From Bacteroidales bacterium GP3 (GTDB lineage: Bacteria; Bacteroidota; Bacteroidia; Bacteroidales; Muribaculaceae), in contig DAAK01000080.1 of the NCBI GenBank assembly GCA_001701075.1, positions 1-5,715 on the forward strand: a stretch of DNA of 5,715 nt, read 5' to 3'. The translations under genes and the position numbers were made by a program. Position 1 is the stretch's first letter, and each line of letters begins with the position of its first letter. Under the pieces are notes generated by a model. The model did no database searches and was not told the origin of the DNA. It saw only the letters and a program-made list of their open reading frames with translations. Shown piece after piece: positions 1 to 5,659 of the stretch.

Positions 1-6
1 TATATC

Positions 7-543
7 TTAGTGGATGCAACTTAGGGAATCGGAAATTTTCCATATAGCCATTCCTGCGCTTACAGCCACATTTAGGCTGTGCTTTACTCCATGCATTGGA
101 ATTTCAAGTATAATATCGGCCATATCTACTATTTCCTGATTTACACCTGATACTTCATTTCCTACCACAAGAACATACTTTTTACCTTCTTCCGACTGGA
201 ACTTCATCAAGTCAATGCTACCATGTGCCTGTTCAAGTACACATACTGTCCAATTTTCATCCTTAAGACGCTTACACTCATTGACTGCATCCTCTACATA
301 GCTCCAAGCTACTGAATCGTCAGCACCAAGAGCAGTCTTGGATATCTCCTTATGAGGTGGAATTCCAGTTATACCAGCCATTATCACCTTTTCTATAAGA
401 AAAGCATCAGCAGTGCGAAGGATAGATCCTACATTCTGCATCGAACGTACATTGTCAAGTAGAATTATAAAAGGAAGTTTAGGAATCTCCTTATATTCTT
501 CTACACTACAATTAGTAAGCTCAGCAATACTCTTTTTTTTCAT
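7..543 (-). CDS. SpoU/TrmH-family RNA 2'-O-methyltransferase (178 aa)
   Basis: Predicted SPOUT-fold methyltransferase that transfers a methyl group from S-adenosylmethionine to a ribose 2'-OH of tRNA or rRNA in the cytoplasm. The three SpoU motifs are visible. Motif 1 is at residues 30-46 (DNVRSMQNVGSILRTAD, with N37 and R43). Motif 2 is at 126-134 (VVGNEVSGV, with E130). Motif 3 is at 148-165 (IPMHGVKHSLNVAVSAG, with S156-L157-N158), which forms the knotted cofactor site. At 178 aa it is essentially a bare catalytic domain, without the N-terminal RNA-binding extension of RlmB-type enzymes, so the target base cannot be assigned. The start ATG overlaps the nadA stop in an ATGA junction, which argues for co-transcription and coupled translation and fixes the start. 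The TAA stop lies at the window edge, so the gene is complete. Family assignment is firm; substrate is unknown. Confidence 0.93.
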   Translation of the reverse strand: MKKKSIAELTNCSVEEYKEIPKLPFIILLDNVRSMQNVGSILRTADAFLIEKVIMAGITGIPPHKEISKTALGADDSVAWSYVEDAVNECKRLKDENWTVCVLEQAHGSIDLMKFQSEEGKKYVLVVGNEVSGVNQEIVDMADIILEIPMHGVKHSLNVAVSAGMAIWKISDSLSCIH

Positions 544-1499
544 GAGAGGGCGAGCATCCGCTCAATAGGACGTATAGCTTTTTCAGCAATGGAAGGATCT
601 ACATAGATTTCCGGTTTTCCATCGCGCAGACAATCGCGGAGTTTTTCAAGAGTAATCATCTTCATGTAGTTGCATTCATTACATTGGCATTCCGCATCCT
701 CTGCAGGTGCAGGAATGAATGTCTTCTCCGGACATTCACGCTGCATATCGAAAAGTATGCCGCTTTCCGTCACTACTATATATTCCTTTGCATCATCATT
801 ACGGGCAAAATCAAGAAGGGCCGCAGTGCTCCCTACCTTGTCGGCAATAATCTGAAGAGGACGGCGACATTCTGGATGCACAAGAACCTTTGCATAAGGA
901 TGTGCTTTCTTTAGATCTGCTATACCTTGAAGAGAAAAACGATCATGAACATGGCAAGCACCATTCCATAGAAGCATACTGCGACCAGTTACCGAATTAA
1001 TATATTCCCCAAGATTATGATCCGGACCAAAGATTATCTTTTCATCTTTAGGAAGAGACTCCACAATCTTACGTGCATTTCCAGAAGTGACCACAATATC
1101 AGTGTGGGCCTTCACTGCTGCAGATGTGTTTACATAGCTAATTACTGTATGATCCGGATGCTCGGCTACAAACTTAGCAAACTCCACTGGATCGCAACTG
1201 TCGGCAAGCGAACATCCGGCCTTCGGATCAGGAATGAGCACCTTGCGATCAGGACAAAGAATCTTAGCTGTTTCTCCCATGAAATGTACGCCACACATCA
1301 CTATGACATCGGCGTCAGTCTCGGCAGCCTTGCGAGCGAGAGCCAGAGAGTCACCTATAAAATCAGCTATCTCCTTTATTTCATCACGCTGGTAGTAGTG
1401 TGCCATTATCACGGCTTTCTTTTCTTTCTTGAGGCGATCAATCTCATCGGCAAGCTGCTTCTTCTGAGGAGTATCGAGAGCGGAAGTTTTCGACTTCAT
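540..1499 (-). CDS. nadA: Quinolinate synthase NadA (319 aa)
   Basis: Condenses iminoaspartate (from L-aspartate oxidase NadB) with dihydroxyacetone phosphate to give quinolinate, in de novo NAD biosynthesis in the cytosol. The enzyme carries an oxygen-sensitive [4Fe-4S] cluster held by three cysteines. The expected ligands are C96 (in AGCSLADSC), C182 (in WNGACHVHDRF) and C276 (in CQCNECNYMK). Other family signatures are AHYYQRDEIKEIADFIGDS at 33-51, CGVHFMGETAKIL at 69-81, VVTSGNA at 136-142, FGPDHNLG at 157-164 and HPEC at 208-211. The length is normal for the shorter NadA type. C271, C273 and C276 give CxCxxC rather than the CxxCxxC of the E. coli enzyme. The start at 1499 is preceded by an A/T-rich leader with no clear Shine-Dalgarno, usual in Bacteroidetes. 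nadB and nadC are not in the window. Confidence 0.97.
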   Translation of the reverse strand: MKSKTSALDTPQKKQLADEIDRLKKEKKAVIMAHYYQRDEIKEIADFIGDSLALARKAAETDADVIVMCGVHFMGETAKILCPDRKVLIPDPKAGCSLADSCDPVEFAKFVAEHPDHTVISYVNTSAAVKAHTDIVVTSGNARKIVESLPKDEKIIFGPDHNLGEYINSVTGRSMLLWNGACHVHDRFSLQGIADLKKAHPYAKVLVHPECRRPLQIIADKVGSTAALLDFARNDDAKEYIVVTESGILFDMQRECPEKTFIPAPAEDAECQCNECNYMKMITLEKLRDCLRDGKPEIYVDPSIAEKAIRPIERMLALS

Positions 1500-1520
1500 T
1501 TTTTATTTATATATGATTTT

Positions 1521-1550
1521 AAAATATATTTAATTTAAAATAATCAACAA
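1521..1550 (-). promoter_or_regulatory. Weak candidate promoter for nadA
   Basis: Read on the minus strand, a TTG at 1548-1550 is followed after 19 bases by TATATTTT at 1521-1528. That matches the Bacteroidetes -7 consensus TAnnTTTG at all but the last position. Transcription would start about 15 bases before the nadA ATG. The surroundings are so A/T-rich that a chance match is quite possible. If the intergenic region is an origin, this promoter lies at its edge. Confidence 0.35.
1530..1544 (+). repeat. A/T-only direct repeat, copy 1
   Basis: TTAATTTAAAATAAT, identical to the sequence at 1941-1955. The two copies sit at opposite ends of the intergenic region with the box motifs between them. 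They may be unwinding-element repeats if this is an origin. Low complexity makes coincidence possible but not likely for 15 identical bases in so small a space. Confidence 0.55.
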
Positions 1551-1563
1551 CAAGAATAAAAAA

Positions 1564-1572
1564 TGTAGACAA
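1564..1572 (-). other. DnaA-box-like 9-mer TTGTCTACA
   Basis: The minus strand reads TTGTCTACA, sharing the TCTACA core with the other boxes and two mismatches from TTATCCACA. It lies next to the A/T-rich left edge. Taken alone it is weak; it is listed because it belongs to the cluster. Confidence 0.35.
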
Positions 1573-1632
1573 ATGATCATTACTTTTATCTGAAAAATTT
1601 GGAGATATCAGTTATTGATATAAAATCTACTG

Positions 1633-1641
1633 TTATCTACA
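1633..1641 (+). other. DnaA-box-like 9-mer TTATCTACA
   Basis: One mismatch (T for C at position 6) from the classical DnaA box TTATCCACA. It is embedded in the small inverted repeat CTGT-TATCT-ACAG (1630-1642). The same 9-mer recurs on the opposite strand at 1699-1707. Confidence 0.5.
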
Positions 1642-1686
1642 GGTTATAGAACTGCAACATTATGAAATATCATACATATGCCAACT

Positions 1687-1707
1687 TTTTCTACACACTG
1701 TAGATAA
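1687..1707. repeat. Inverted pair of DnaA-box-like 9-mers
   Basis: TTTTCTACA (1687-1695, plus strand) and TTATCTACA (1699-1707, minus strand, read as TGTAGATAA on plus) face each other across the 3-base spacer CAC. The result is an imperfect palindrome of about 21 bases. Such a dyad could bind a dimeric regulator, or two DnaA molecules head to head if this is an origin. Confidence 0.6.
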
Positions 1708-1812
1708 TTGCAAAGTTAATAAATTTTCAGATATCTTTTGTTGAAAAAGGGGTAAATTTTGAAGAAAACACTATGGAAAAAATGAAGAAAAGATGCTGAA
1801 AAGTAAAATCAT

Positions 1813-1842
1813 CCTAAGATGGACTTCATTGCCAATCTTAAG
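1813..1842. repeat. Imperfect hairpin between operon end and nadA
   Basis: Arms 1813-1822 (CCTAAGATGG) and 1832-1842 (CCAATCTTAAG) pair over about nine base pairs, with one mismatch and one bulged A, around a 9-base loop. On the plus strand it is followed by TTTT (1843-1846). On the minus strand, the direction of the genes, the following T-tract is interrupted. It could be a weak terminator about 160 bases past the cytochrome c biogenesis gene. It lies only ten bases left of the phased 9-mer array, so it may instead belong to that structure. Confidence 0.4.
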
Positions 1843-1851
1843 TTTTCCCAT

Positions 1852-1913
1852 TTATATACATTTATTGCGTGGTTTTTGACAGCTTTTCGACAGTTATTGA
1901 CAACTTTTCTACA
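1852..1913 (+). repeat. Six helically phased DnaA-box-like 9-mers
   Basis: Six same-direction 9-mers begin at 1852 (TTATATACA), 1862 (TTATTGCGT, degenerate), 1873 (TTTTTGACA), 1884 (TTTTCGACA), 1894 (TTATTGACA) and 1905 (TTTTCTACA). The start-to-start steps are 10, 11, 11, 10 and 11, so every copy falls on the same face of the helix with 1-2 bases between copies. Five of the six fit TTWTNKACA or a close variant. Closely spaced, same-direction, low-affinity DnaA sites with about 2-base gaps are known to guide DnaA oligomerisation in E. coli oriC. That parallel is why I link the array to origin function. A multi-site operator for another regulator is the alternative. Confidence 0.6.
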
Positions 1914-1940
1914 GCAAAATAATTATTAATTCAACTAAGG

Positions 1941-1955
1941 TTAATTTAAAATAAT
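1941..1955 (+). repeat. A/T-only direct repeat, copy 2
   Basis: TTAATTTAAAATAAT, identical to 1530-1544. It lies about 28 bases beyond the last box of the phased array, in the A/T-rich stretch where unwinding would be expected if the boxes nucleate DnaA. A related ATTTAAAAT follows at 1965-1973. Confidence 0.55.
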
Positions 1956-1998
1956 AAGAAACTCATTTAAAATGTAATTGTCGGTATATCACTATTCC

Positions 1999-3156
1999 TT
2001 AGTTGTAAGCGTGTAGGGAGGGGAGGTAGTTCACTCCTAAGTAGGTCATTATTATGGAAGAGAAGACGAGAATAAGGTAGATGGCACAGAATTTAGGTTG
2101 GTTTTGCATTTTGAAGTATCTGTGAAGAGGAATGGAGTAAAGGAGAAGCGTCACGAGTGCCCAAGTCTCCTTGGGATCCCATGCCCAGTATCGTCCCCAT
2201 GACACATTAGCCCACATTGCTCCTGAAATTATACCGAGGCCAAGAAGAAAAACACCTAGAGCCAGCAGATTAAATGCAAGCGAAATCATTCGTTTTCTCC
2301 TACGCACAACGGCAAGAGCTGTGATGGCAACCGGAAGTGTGAATCCAAGGGCTGCATAAGCGAGTATTAAGAATGATACATGCACTGCAAGCCATGGAGA
2401 AGCGAGCACCGGCAATAATGGATGAGTTACAAGATCTTTAATGCCGAACATCCCAGCAAGCAAAAGCAATAAAGCAATTGTTATGCCGACAGCCAGCACT
2501 ACCTTCGATTTGGGTGCTCTCAAAATCTTCTTAATCAAGAGTTTTCTCTTAGTCATCTTTAGAAGCCAAGCTATACCTCCTAAAGTGAAAAGTAGGAATC
2601 CGGTATAGGTCAAGGCAATTCCAACAGGATCGTATGTAACAGTCAGGACACTGCCTCCTTGATCATCGTAAGAGGTTTGGTAAAACCTATAGTCGTAGAG
2701 CCTTCCAATATGATTCATTGAGATATGGATGGTGTCGCCTGAGGCAGTCAGCAGTTCCGACTTGAAATCCTTGGGTAAATCCATATCCGGATAATATTCC
2801 GTAGCAAACGACAGCAATGTGACGGAAGTTGGAAGTTTCTTCAGTTCGCCATCATAAGTGAAGAAATAGCGCGCAGTCTGTGAGGGGTGAAGATGTAGAA
2901 TTCCGTTGAGCGAGAAGCGAGAAGTGCAGAATCCTCCTCCTATCATGCAGAGAAACGAAACATGCATTAAAAAAACTGGAATATTTCGCCATAGGCGCCC
3001 CATTATAATTCCGAATATTAAGGCCACGGCAATGACAACCCAAAGAATTTGCCAAGCGGTAGAAGAGTATATTTCCACTGGCAATAGGGAAGAAAGCCCT
3101 ATCAGTAACGAAACTACAACGGCTGAGGCAAATATTATTATTTCAATACGGCGCAT
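1999..3156 (-). CDS. Compact ResB-CcsA fusion, System II cytochrome c biogenesis protein (385 aa)
   Basis: Integral membrane protein that moves heme across the inner membrane and presents it for attachment to CXXCH motifs of periplasmic c-type cytochromes (System II, CcsBA). The N-terminal part is ResB-like: three membrane segments near 5-27, 34-53 and 58-76, a short periplasmic domain near 80-175 containing YRFYQTSYDDQGGSVLTVTYDP, and a fourth segment near 178-199. The C-terminal part is CcsA-like: segments near 219-239, 256-284, 291-315, 330-346 and 355-378, with the WWD heme motif WGRYWAWDPKETWAL at 320-334. The four heme histidines known from CcsBA fit H65 and H345 (membrane pair) and H259 and H382 (periplasmic pair, LHAY near the end). 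ResB proteins usually exceed 400 aa, so the ResB half here is strongly reduced. The start overlaps the preceding gene by 14 bases, and it is the last gene of the unit. No cytochrome gene is visible here; an NrfHA-type nitrite reductase is a plausible client by analogy with other Bacteroidales. Confidence 0.92.
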   Translation of the reverse strand: MRRIEIIIFASAVVVSLLIGLSSLLPVEIYSSTAWQILWVVIAVALIFGIIMGRLWRNIPVFLMHVSFLCMIGGGFCTSRFSLNGILHLHPSQTARYFFTYDGELKKLPTSVTLLSFATEYYPDMDLPKDFKSELLTASGDTIHISMNHIGRLYDYRFYQTSYDDQGGSVLTVTYDPVGIALTYTGFLLFTLGGIAWLLKMTKRKLLIKKILRAPKSKVVLAVGITIALLLLLAGMFGIKDLVTHPLLPVLASPWLAVHVSFLILAYAALGFTLPVAITALAVVRRRKRMISLAFNLLALGVFLLGLGIISGAMWANVSWGRYWAWDPKETWALVTLLLYSIPLHRYFKMQNQPKFCAIYLILVFSSIIMTYLGVNYLPSLHAYN

Positions 3157-4255
3157 ACTCAGGATGATCAGCCCTTTTAATTGCCATGCATTCTGTCTCT
3201 ATAAGCCATCCTGGACGACAAACTGGTGCAAGCACGATGACTTTAGGAATGTCAGGAAACCGCTCTTGCATCATTCTGCTGACAATGGAATGATCGGCGA
3301 TGTCGCGGAGATAGACAGTCATATGAGCCACATCTTCCCATCCACAACCTCCTTCGGCTAATAGCACACTTATATTTTCAAGCATCCTTGATGCTTGAGC
3401 CAATATTTCCCCTGGAGCTACTATTTGTCCTTTATTGTTGATGCTGGCAGTGCCTGAGATATATAAATGGCGTCGGTCGGCATAATCCACAGCTGTGGCC
3501 CGTTCGAAAGCCACTCCATATTCATAGGTGGGATTCAGATGTGATTTGCCATGTATATATGTGATTTGTCGTTGGGTTACTTTCGTATCAGCAAGTGCAT
3601 TAAATGCCACAAGGCGTTTAGGTTCTGCACATTGTCCTTCAATGCCAGTAGATGCAATGAAATGGGAGTCGCTGGTAAGTCCTTCCCGGGCAAAGACACT
3701 GTTGCGTCCAAGCACTACCCCCGGATAATTATTGTCGATATCGCGTACGAAAAACCAAGTGCGAAGACAATTGTCTTTTAGTGAAGCTCCACGCAGTTTG
3801 AGTTCTGTCGATAATCGTTCAAGGTAAGCCACAGTCATGGAGAGAGAGTCGCCAGTTGACACATTGTAGCCGTCTCCTACCCATATGCGTCCTTTGCTGT
3901 CTTCCCATAAGCCTCCGTCTTGATTGGTGAAATCTGCATCTTCCTCAAAGAGCACAAGAAGCGCAGCCTTAGTGCCGTCTAAAGGTGACTGTCCAAGTAT
4001 TGATGAAGCACATTCTTCTGATTTGGGAAGTATAGGGCCTTGATTGGAAGGATCGCTGAGGAGCCATCTTTTGAAAACAGGGGTCATCCCTGTTTCGTGT
4101 GTCACGCTGTCTACAGCCTGGCATATGGATTTGATTTGAGCTGTAGCGTCTATGCCTGCATCCGGTATTATGTATGCATGAGCCTCTTTCCGACCATTGT
4201 CGAAAAGAGCTATCATGGCTTCAGCCCCGTCATATTTGAAATTAATATATTTCAT
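3143..4255 (-). CDS. Two-domain RidA/YjgF-fold protein, FkbO/Hyg5 chorismatase-like (370 aa)
   Basis: The C-terminal domain (about 245-362) has RidA family marks: YISGTASI (265-272), the helix and strand AEGGCGWEDVAHMTVYLRDI (300-319), and a final LIETECMAI (351-359), where E353 aligns with the RidA active-site glutamate. The N-terminal 230 residues look like a diverged RidA-type half (ALLVLFEE 98-105, LRTWFFVRDID 164-174). This layout, with a YEYGVAFERA segment at 245-254 linking the halves, matches chorismatases of the FkbO/Hyg5 family, which hydrolyse chorismate to dihydroxy- or hydroxybenzoates. In a gapless comparison with E. coli RidA, the imine-binding R105 position is a lysine (K338), which argues against a classic enamine/imine deaminase. 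No signal peptide or membrane segment is visible, so it is probably cytoplasmic. ATGA overlap with the upstream gene and 14-base overlap with the downstream gene place it firmly in the unit. Fold assignment is strong; chorismate as substrate is an inference. Confidence 0.75.
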   Translation of the reverse strand: MKYINFKYDGAEAMIALFDNGRKEAHAYIIPDAGIDATAQIKSICQAVDSVTHETGMTPVFKRWLLSDPSNQGPILPKSEECASSILGQSPLDGTKAALLVLFEEDADFTNQDGGLWEDSKGRIWVGDGYNVSTGDSLSMTVAYLERLSTELKLRGASLKDNCLRTWFFVRDIDNNYPGVVLGRNSVFAREGLTSDSHFIASTGIEGQCAEPKRLVAFNALADTKVTQRQITYIHGKSHLNPTYEYGVAFERATAVDYADRRHLYISGTASINNKGQIVAPGEILAQASRMLENISVLLAEGGCGWEDVAHMTVYLRDIADHSIVSRMMQERFPDIPKVIVLAPVCRPGWLIETECMAIKRADHPEYAPY

Positions 4256-5583
4256 TTCTGAAATTTTCTAAGGTGGGTCTTTTTCCCATCTATTATATAT
4301 ATCCCTTCTGGAAGATATTCTTGTTGCACGCTTTCAGAGTCTTCTGAAATCATTTTCCCATCAATGGAATATATACCCTTGATTTCCCTTGGTTTATCTT
4401 TGATAGAAGGTGATTTGACGCTGTTGGGATCTTCTATTGCATCATAATAATATACAAACGGGGCACTATTGATGAATTCTCCATTCCATGAGCCTGAAAA
4501 TAGTCCGGAAGCAAGTTTCAGGGCATACTTGCCGGCTTGGGGAGTTATATCAGTTACAGGTTCTCCATTTTCAGTAATTGTCAGGACAATGATATTAGTT
4601 TCATCGACACGATTTCCTGTCAATCGGTAAGATGCGTCAGGGGCAAGCGAGCCATCAGGATTGGCTTTATAGATGAAATTTATGGCTTTGTCGTTGACAA
4701 ACCAAAAATCTGCACCATCCGGAACGGTGAGTTCAAATGTGGTGAAAGATTCCACGATACCCTCTTCCGGTGCTATCTTAGGAGCATCAATCAGGGAGAC
4801 GGTATACCTATAGAGAGCTTCAATGTTTGGTTCGGTTATCACTGTCTCTTGTCCAAAAGCATTGGTGTTGACATATGTGCCTTCTGCAGCCCCCTCTTGC
4901 ACAAAGAGAGAGTATTCTCCCGATGCGGTTATAGGAGCGTTAAGTTTTATATCTATATAGTTGGAAGGTGTCCCATCTTCGTTTGTGCCTACCGTCACAG
5001 TAAGAGGGTATTTGTCAGGAGATGAAAGTTGGAACAATTCTATTTTTTTTGGATCTATCAACGTCACCTCATCATAATATGGAAATTCAAGTCGAAATTC
5101 CGAGAGTTCTTTCACCACTGTTTCAGTCGGGAATATGGTCTGTGGATTAAGTATCTCGTAATGTAGATCAAGGGCTCCACTGAATGTCGGATTACTCCCC
5201 TCAAATTTCCAAAATCCTTCTGGAATTGTCACCCTGTATCTTCCATTTGACTTGCAAGAGTAAGGAAAGAGAACACAACCCAATTCAGTCTGAGTAAAGT
5301 CGGTAGAAGCTCCTGAGATTCCTACAGTCTGAATGGGATTCTCGTCTCCCTCAATATATATGCATGCTTCTCCCTCGCATTCGTGATTGACGCTTGCTTC
5401 TTTGTCGAAAAGTATTGAAATCTGCTGAATTCCCATTGGAAACGCCGAAGGTGCAAGATTAACACGGCTATCCGGTTGTGGATAGATGGCCTTTACATTT
5501 GCAGGGATTGTAGATGAGCCAGCATATAAGGAAGATGACAGCATCATTAGGACAGCAAATATCGCATATTTCGTTATATTCAT
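4252..5583 (-). CDS. Secreted Ig-like beta-sandwich protein with T9SS sorting-like C-terminus (443 aa)
   Basis: No specific function recognised. I start it at the ATG at 5583, which opens a clear signal peptide (MNITKYAIFAVLMMLSSSLYA, cleavage likely after A21). The in-frame ATG at 5691 would add 36 residues upstream and lies before the promoter at 5629-5659. The mature part is rich in beta-strand pattern and seems to hold three diverged, similar units (about 28-145, 146-262 and 266-381). Each closes with G-x-Y plus hydrophobics (GRYRVTIPEGF 114-124, GEYSLFVQEG 222-231, GKYALKLASG 351-360), then a Y-rich strand. Four cysteines (C69, C74, C103, C110) lie in the first unit. The tail (about 401-443: GIYSIDGK, then LPEGIYIIDGKK) resembles type IX secretion C-terminal sorting domains, so the protein is probably exported and perhaps surface-attached. 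It is first in the three-gene unit. Confidence 0.8.
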   Translation of the reverse strand: MNITKYAIFAVLMMLSSSLYAGSSTIPANVKAIYPQPDSRVNLAPSAFPMGIQQISILFDKEASVNHECEGEACIYIEGDENPIQTVGISGASTDFTQTELGCVLFPYSCKSNGRYRVTIPEGFWKFEGSNPTFSGALDLHYEILNPQTIFPTETVVKELSEFRLEFPYYDEVTLIDPKKIELFQLSSPDKYPLTVTVGTNEDGTPSNYIDIKLNAPITASGEYSLFVQEGAAEGTYVNTNAFGQETVITEPNIEALYRYTVSLIDAPKIAPEEGIVESFTTFELTVPDGADFWFVNDKAINFIYKANPDGSLAPDASYRLTGNRVDETNIIVLTITENGEPVTDITPQAGKYALKLASGLFSGSWNGEFINSAPFVYYYDAIEDPNSVKSPSIKDKPREIKGIYSIDGKMISEDSESVQQEYLPEGIYIIDGKKTHLRKFQK

Positions 5584-5628
5584 ATGAGAGGTGTTTCTTT
5601 TAGATAATTCCGATAGAAATTGCGACCA

Positions 5629-5659
5629 CAAAAATAATATATTTACGCGACTTATGCAA
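5629..5659 (-). promoter_or_regulatory. Bacteroidetes-type promoter of the three-gene unit
   Basis: On the minus strand, TTG (5657-5659), a 20-base spacer and TATTTTTG (5629-5636) match the -33/-7 promoter of Bacteroidetes (TTG, 19-21 bases, TAnnTTTG) at every defined base. Transcription should begin near 5621-5624, giving a leader of about 40 bases before the ATG at 5583. This supports that start over the ATG at 5691. The leader has no clear Shine-Dalgarno site. Bases 5660-5715 show nothing else I can name. Confidence 0.75.

Larger units (their letters stand above)
1500..1998. other. Candidate replication origin (oriC-like intergenic region)
   Basis: These 499 bases hold no credible gene. 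They contain several DnaA-box-like 9-mers related to TTATCCACA. TTATCTACA occurs at 1633-1641 (+) and 1699-1707 (-), and TTTTCTACA at 1687-1695 and 1905-1913 (+). TTGTCTACA is at 1564-1572 (-), and a phased array runs from 1852 to 1913. Both edges are almost pure A/T (1501-1544 and 1915-1975) and could serve as unwinding elements. I found no other TTWTCTACA in the window on either strand. Hand-counted G versus C on the plus strand is about 271 to 348 on the left (61-1500) and about 229 to 198 on the right (2041-3000), flattening to near equality further right; this sign change is that of an origin. Against it: no dnaA is nearby, all genes point the same way, and the box variant is one or more mismatches from the classical consensus. 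Other explanations are a large regulatory region or a plain A/T-rich spacer. Confidence 0.5.

Noticed and set aside
1017..1538. Open frame of 173 codons on the plus strand
   Set aside because: It lies almost wholly antisense to nadA, whose conserved cysteines and motifs are unambiguous, and its translation shows no recognisable domain.
1773..1799. Tiny plus-strand reading frame starting ATGGAAAAAATGAAG
   Set aside because: It stops after eight codons, and the purine-rich run explains the ATG repeats; there is no support for a peptide.
1813..1846. Strong intrinsic terminator
   Set aside because: The stem has a mismatch and a bulge, and the T-run that follows it is on the plus strand, where no gene ends. 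It is kept only as an imperfect hairpin.
1852..1913. CRISPR array or tandem satellite
   Set aside because: The units are only 9-11 bases and degenerate, with no repeat-spacer pattern of 20-40 bases and no cas genes; protein-binding sites fit better.
2906..3361. Open frame of 151 codons on the plus strand
   Set aside because: It is antisense across the junction of two well-supported minus-strand genes and shows no family resemblance.
4537..5025. Open frame of 162 codons on the plus strand
   Set aside because: It is antisense within the secreted-protein gene, has no upstream signal and has a composition typical of a complementary-strand shadow.
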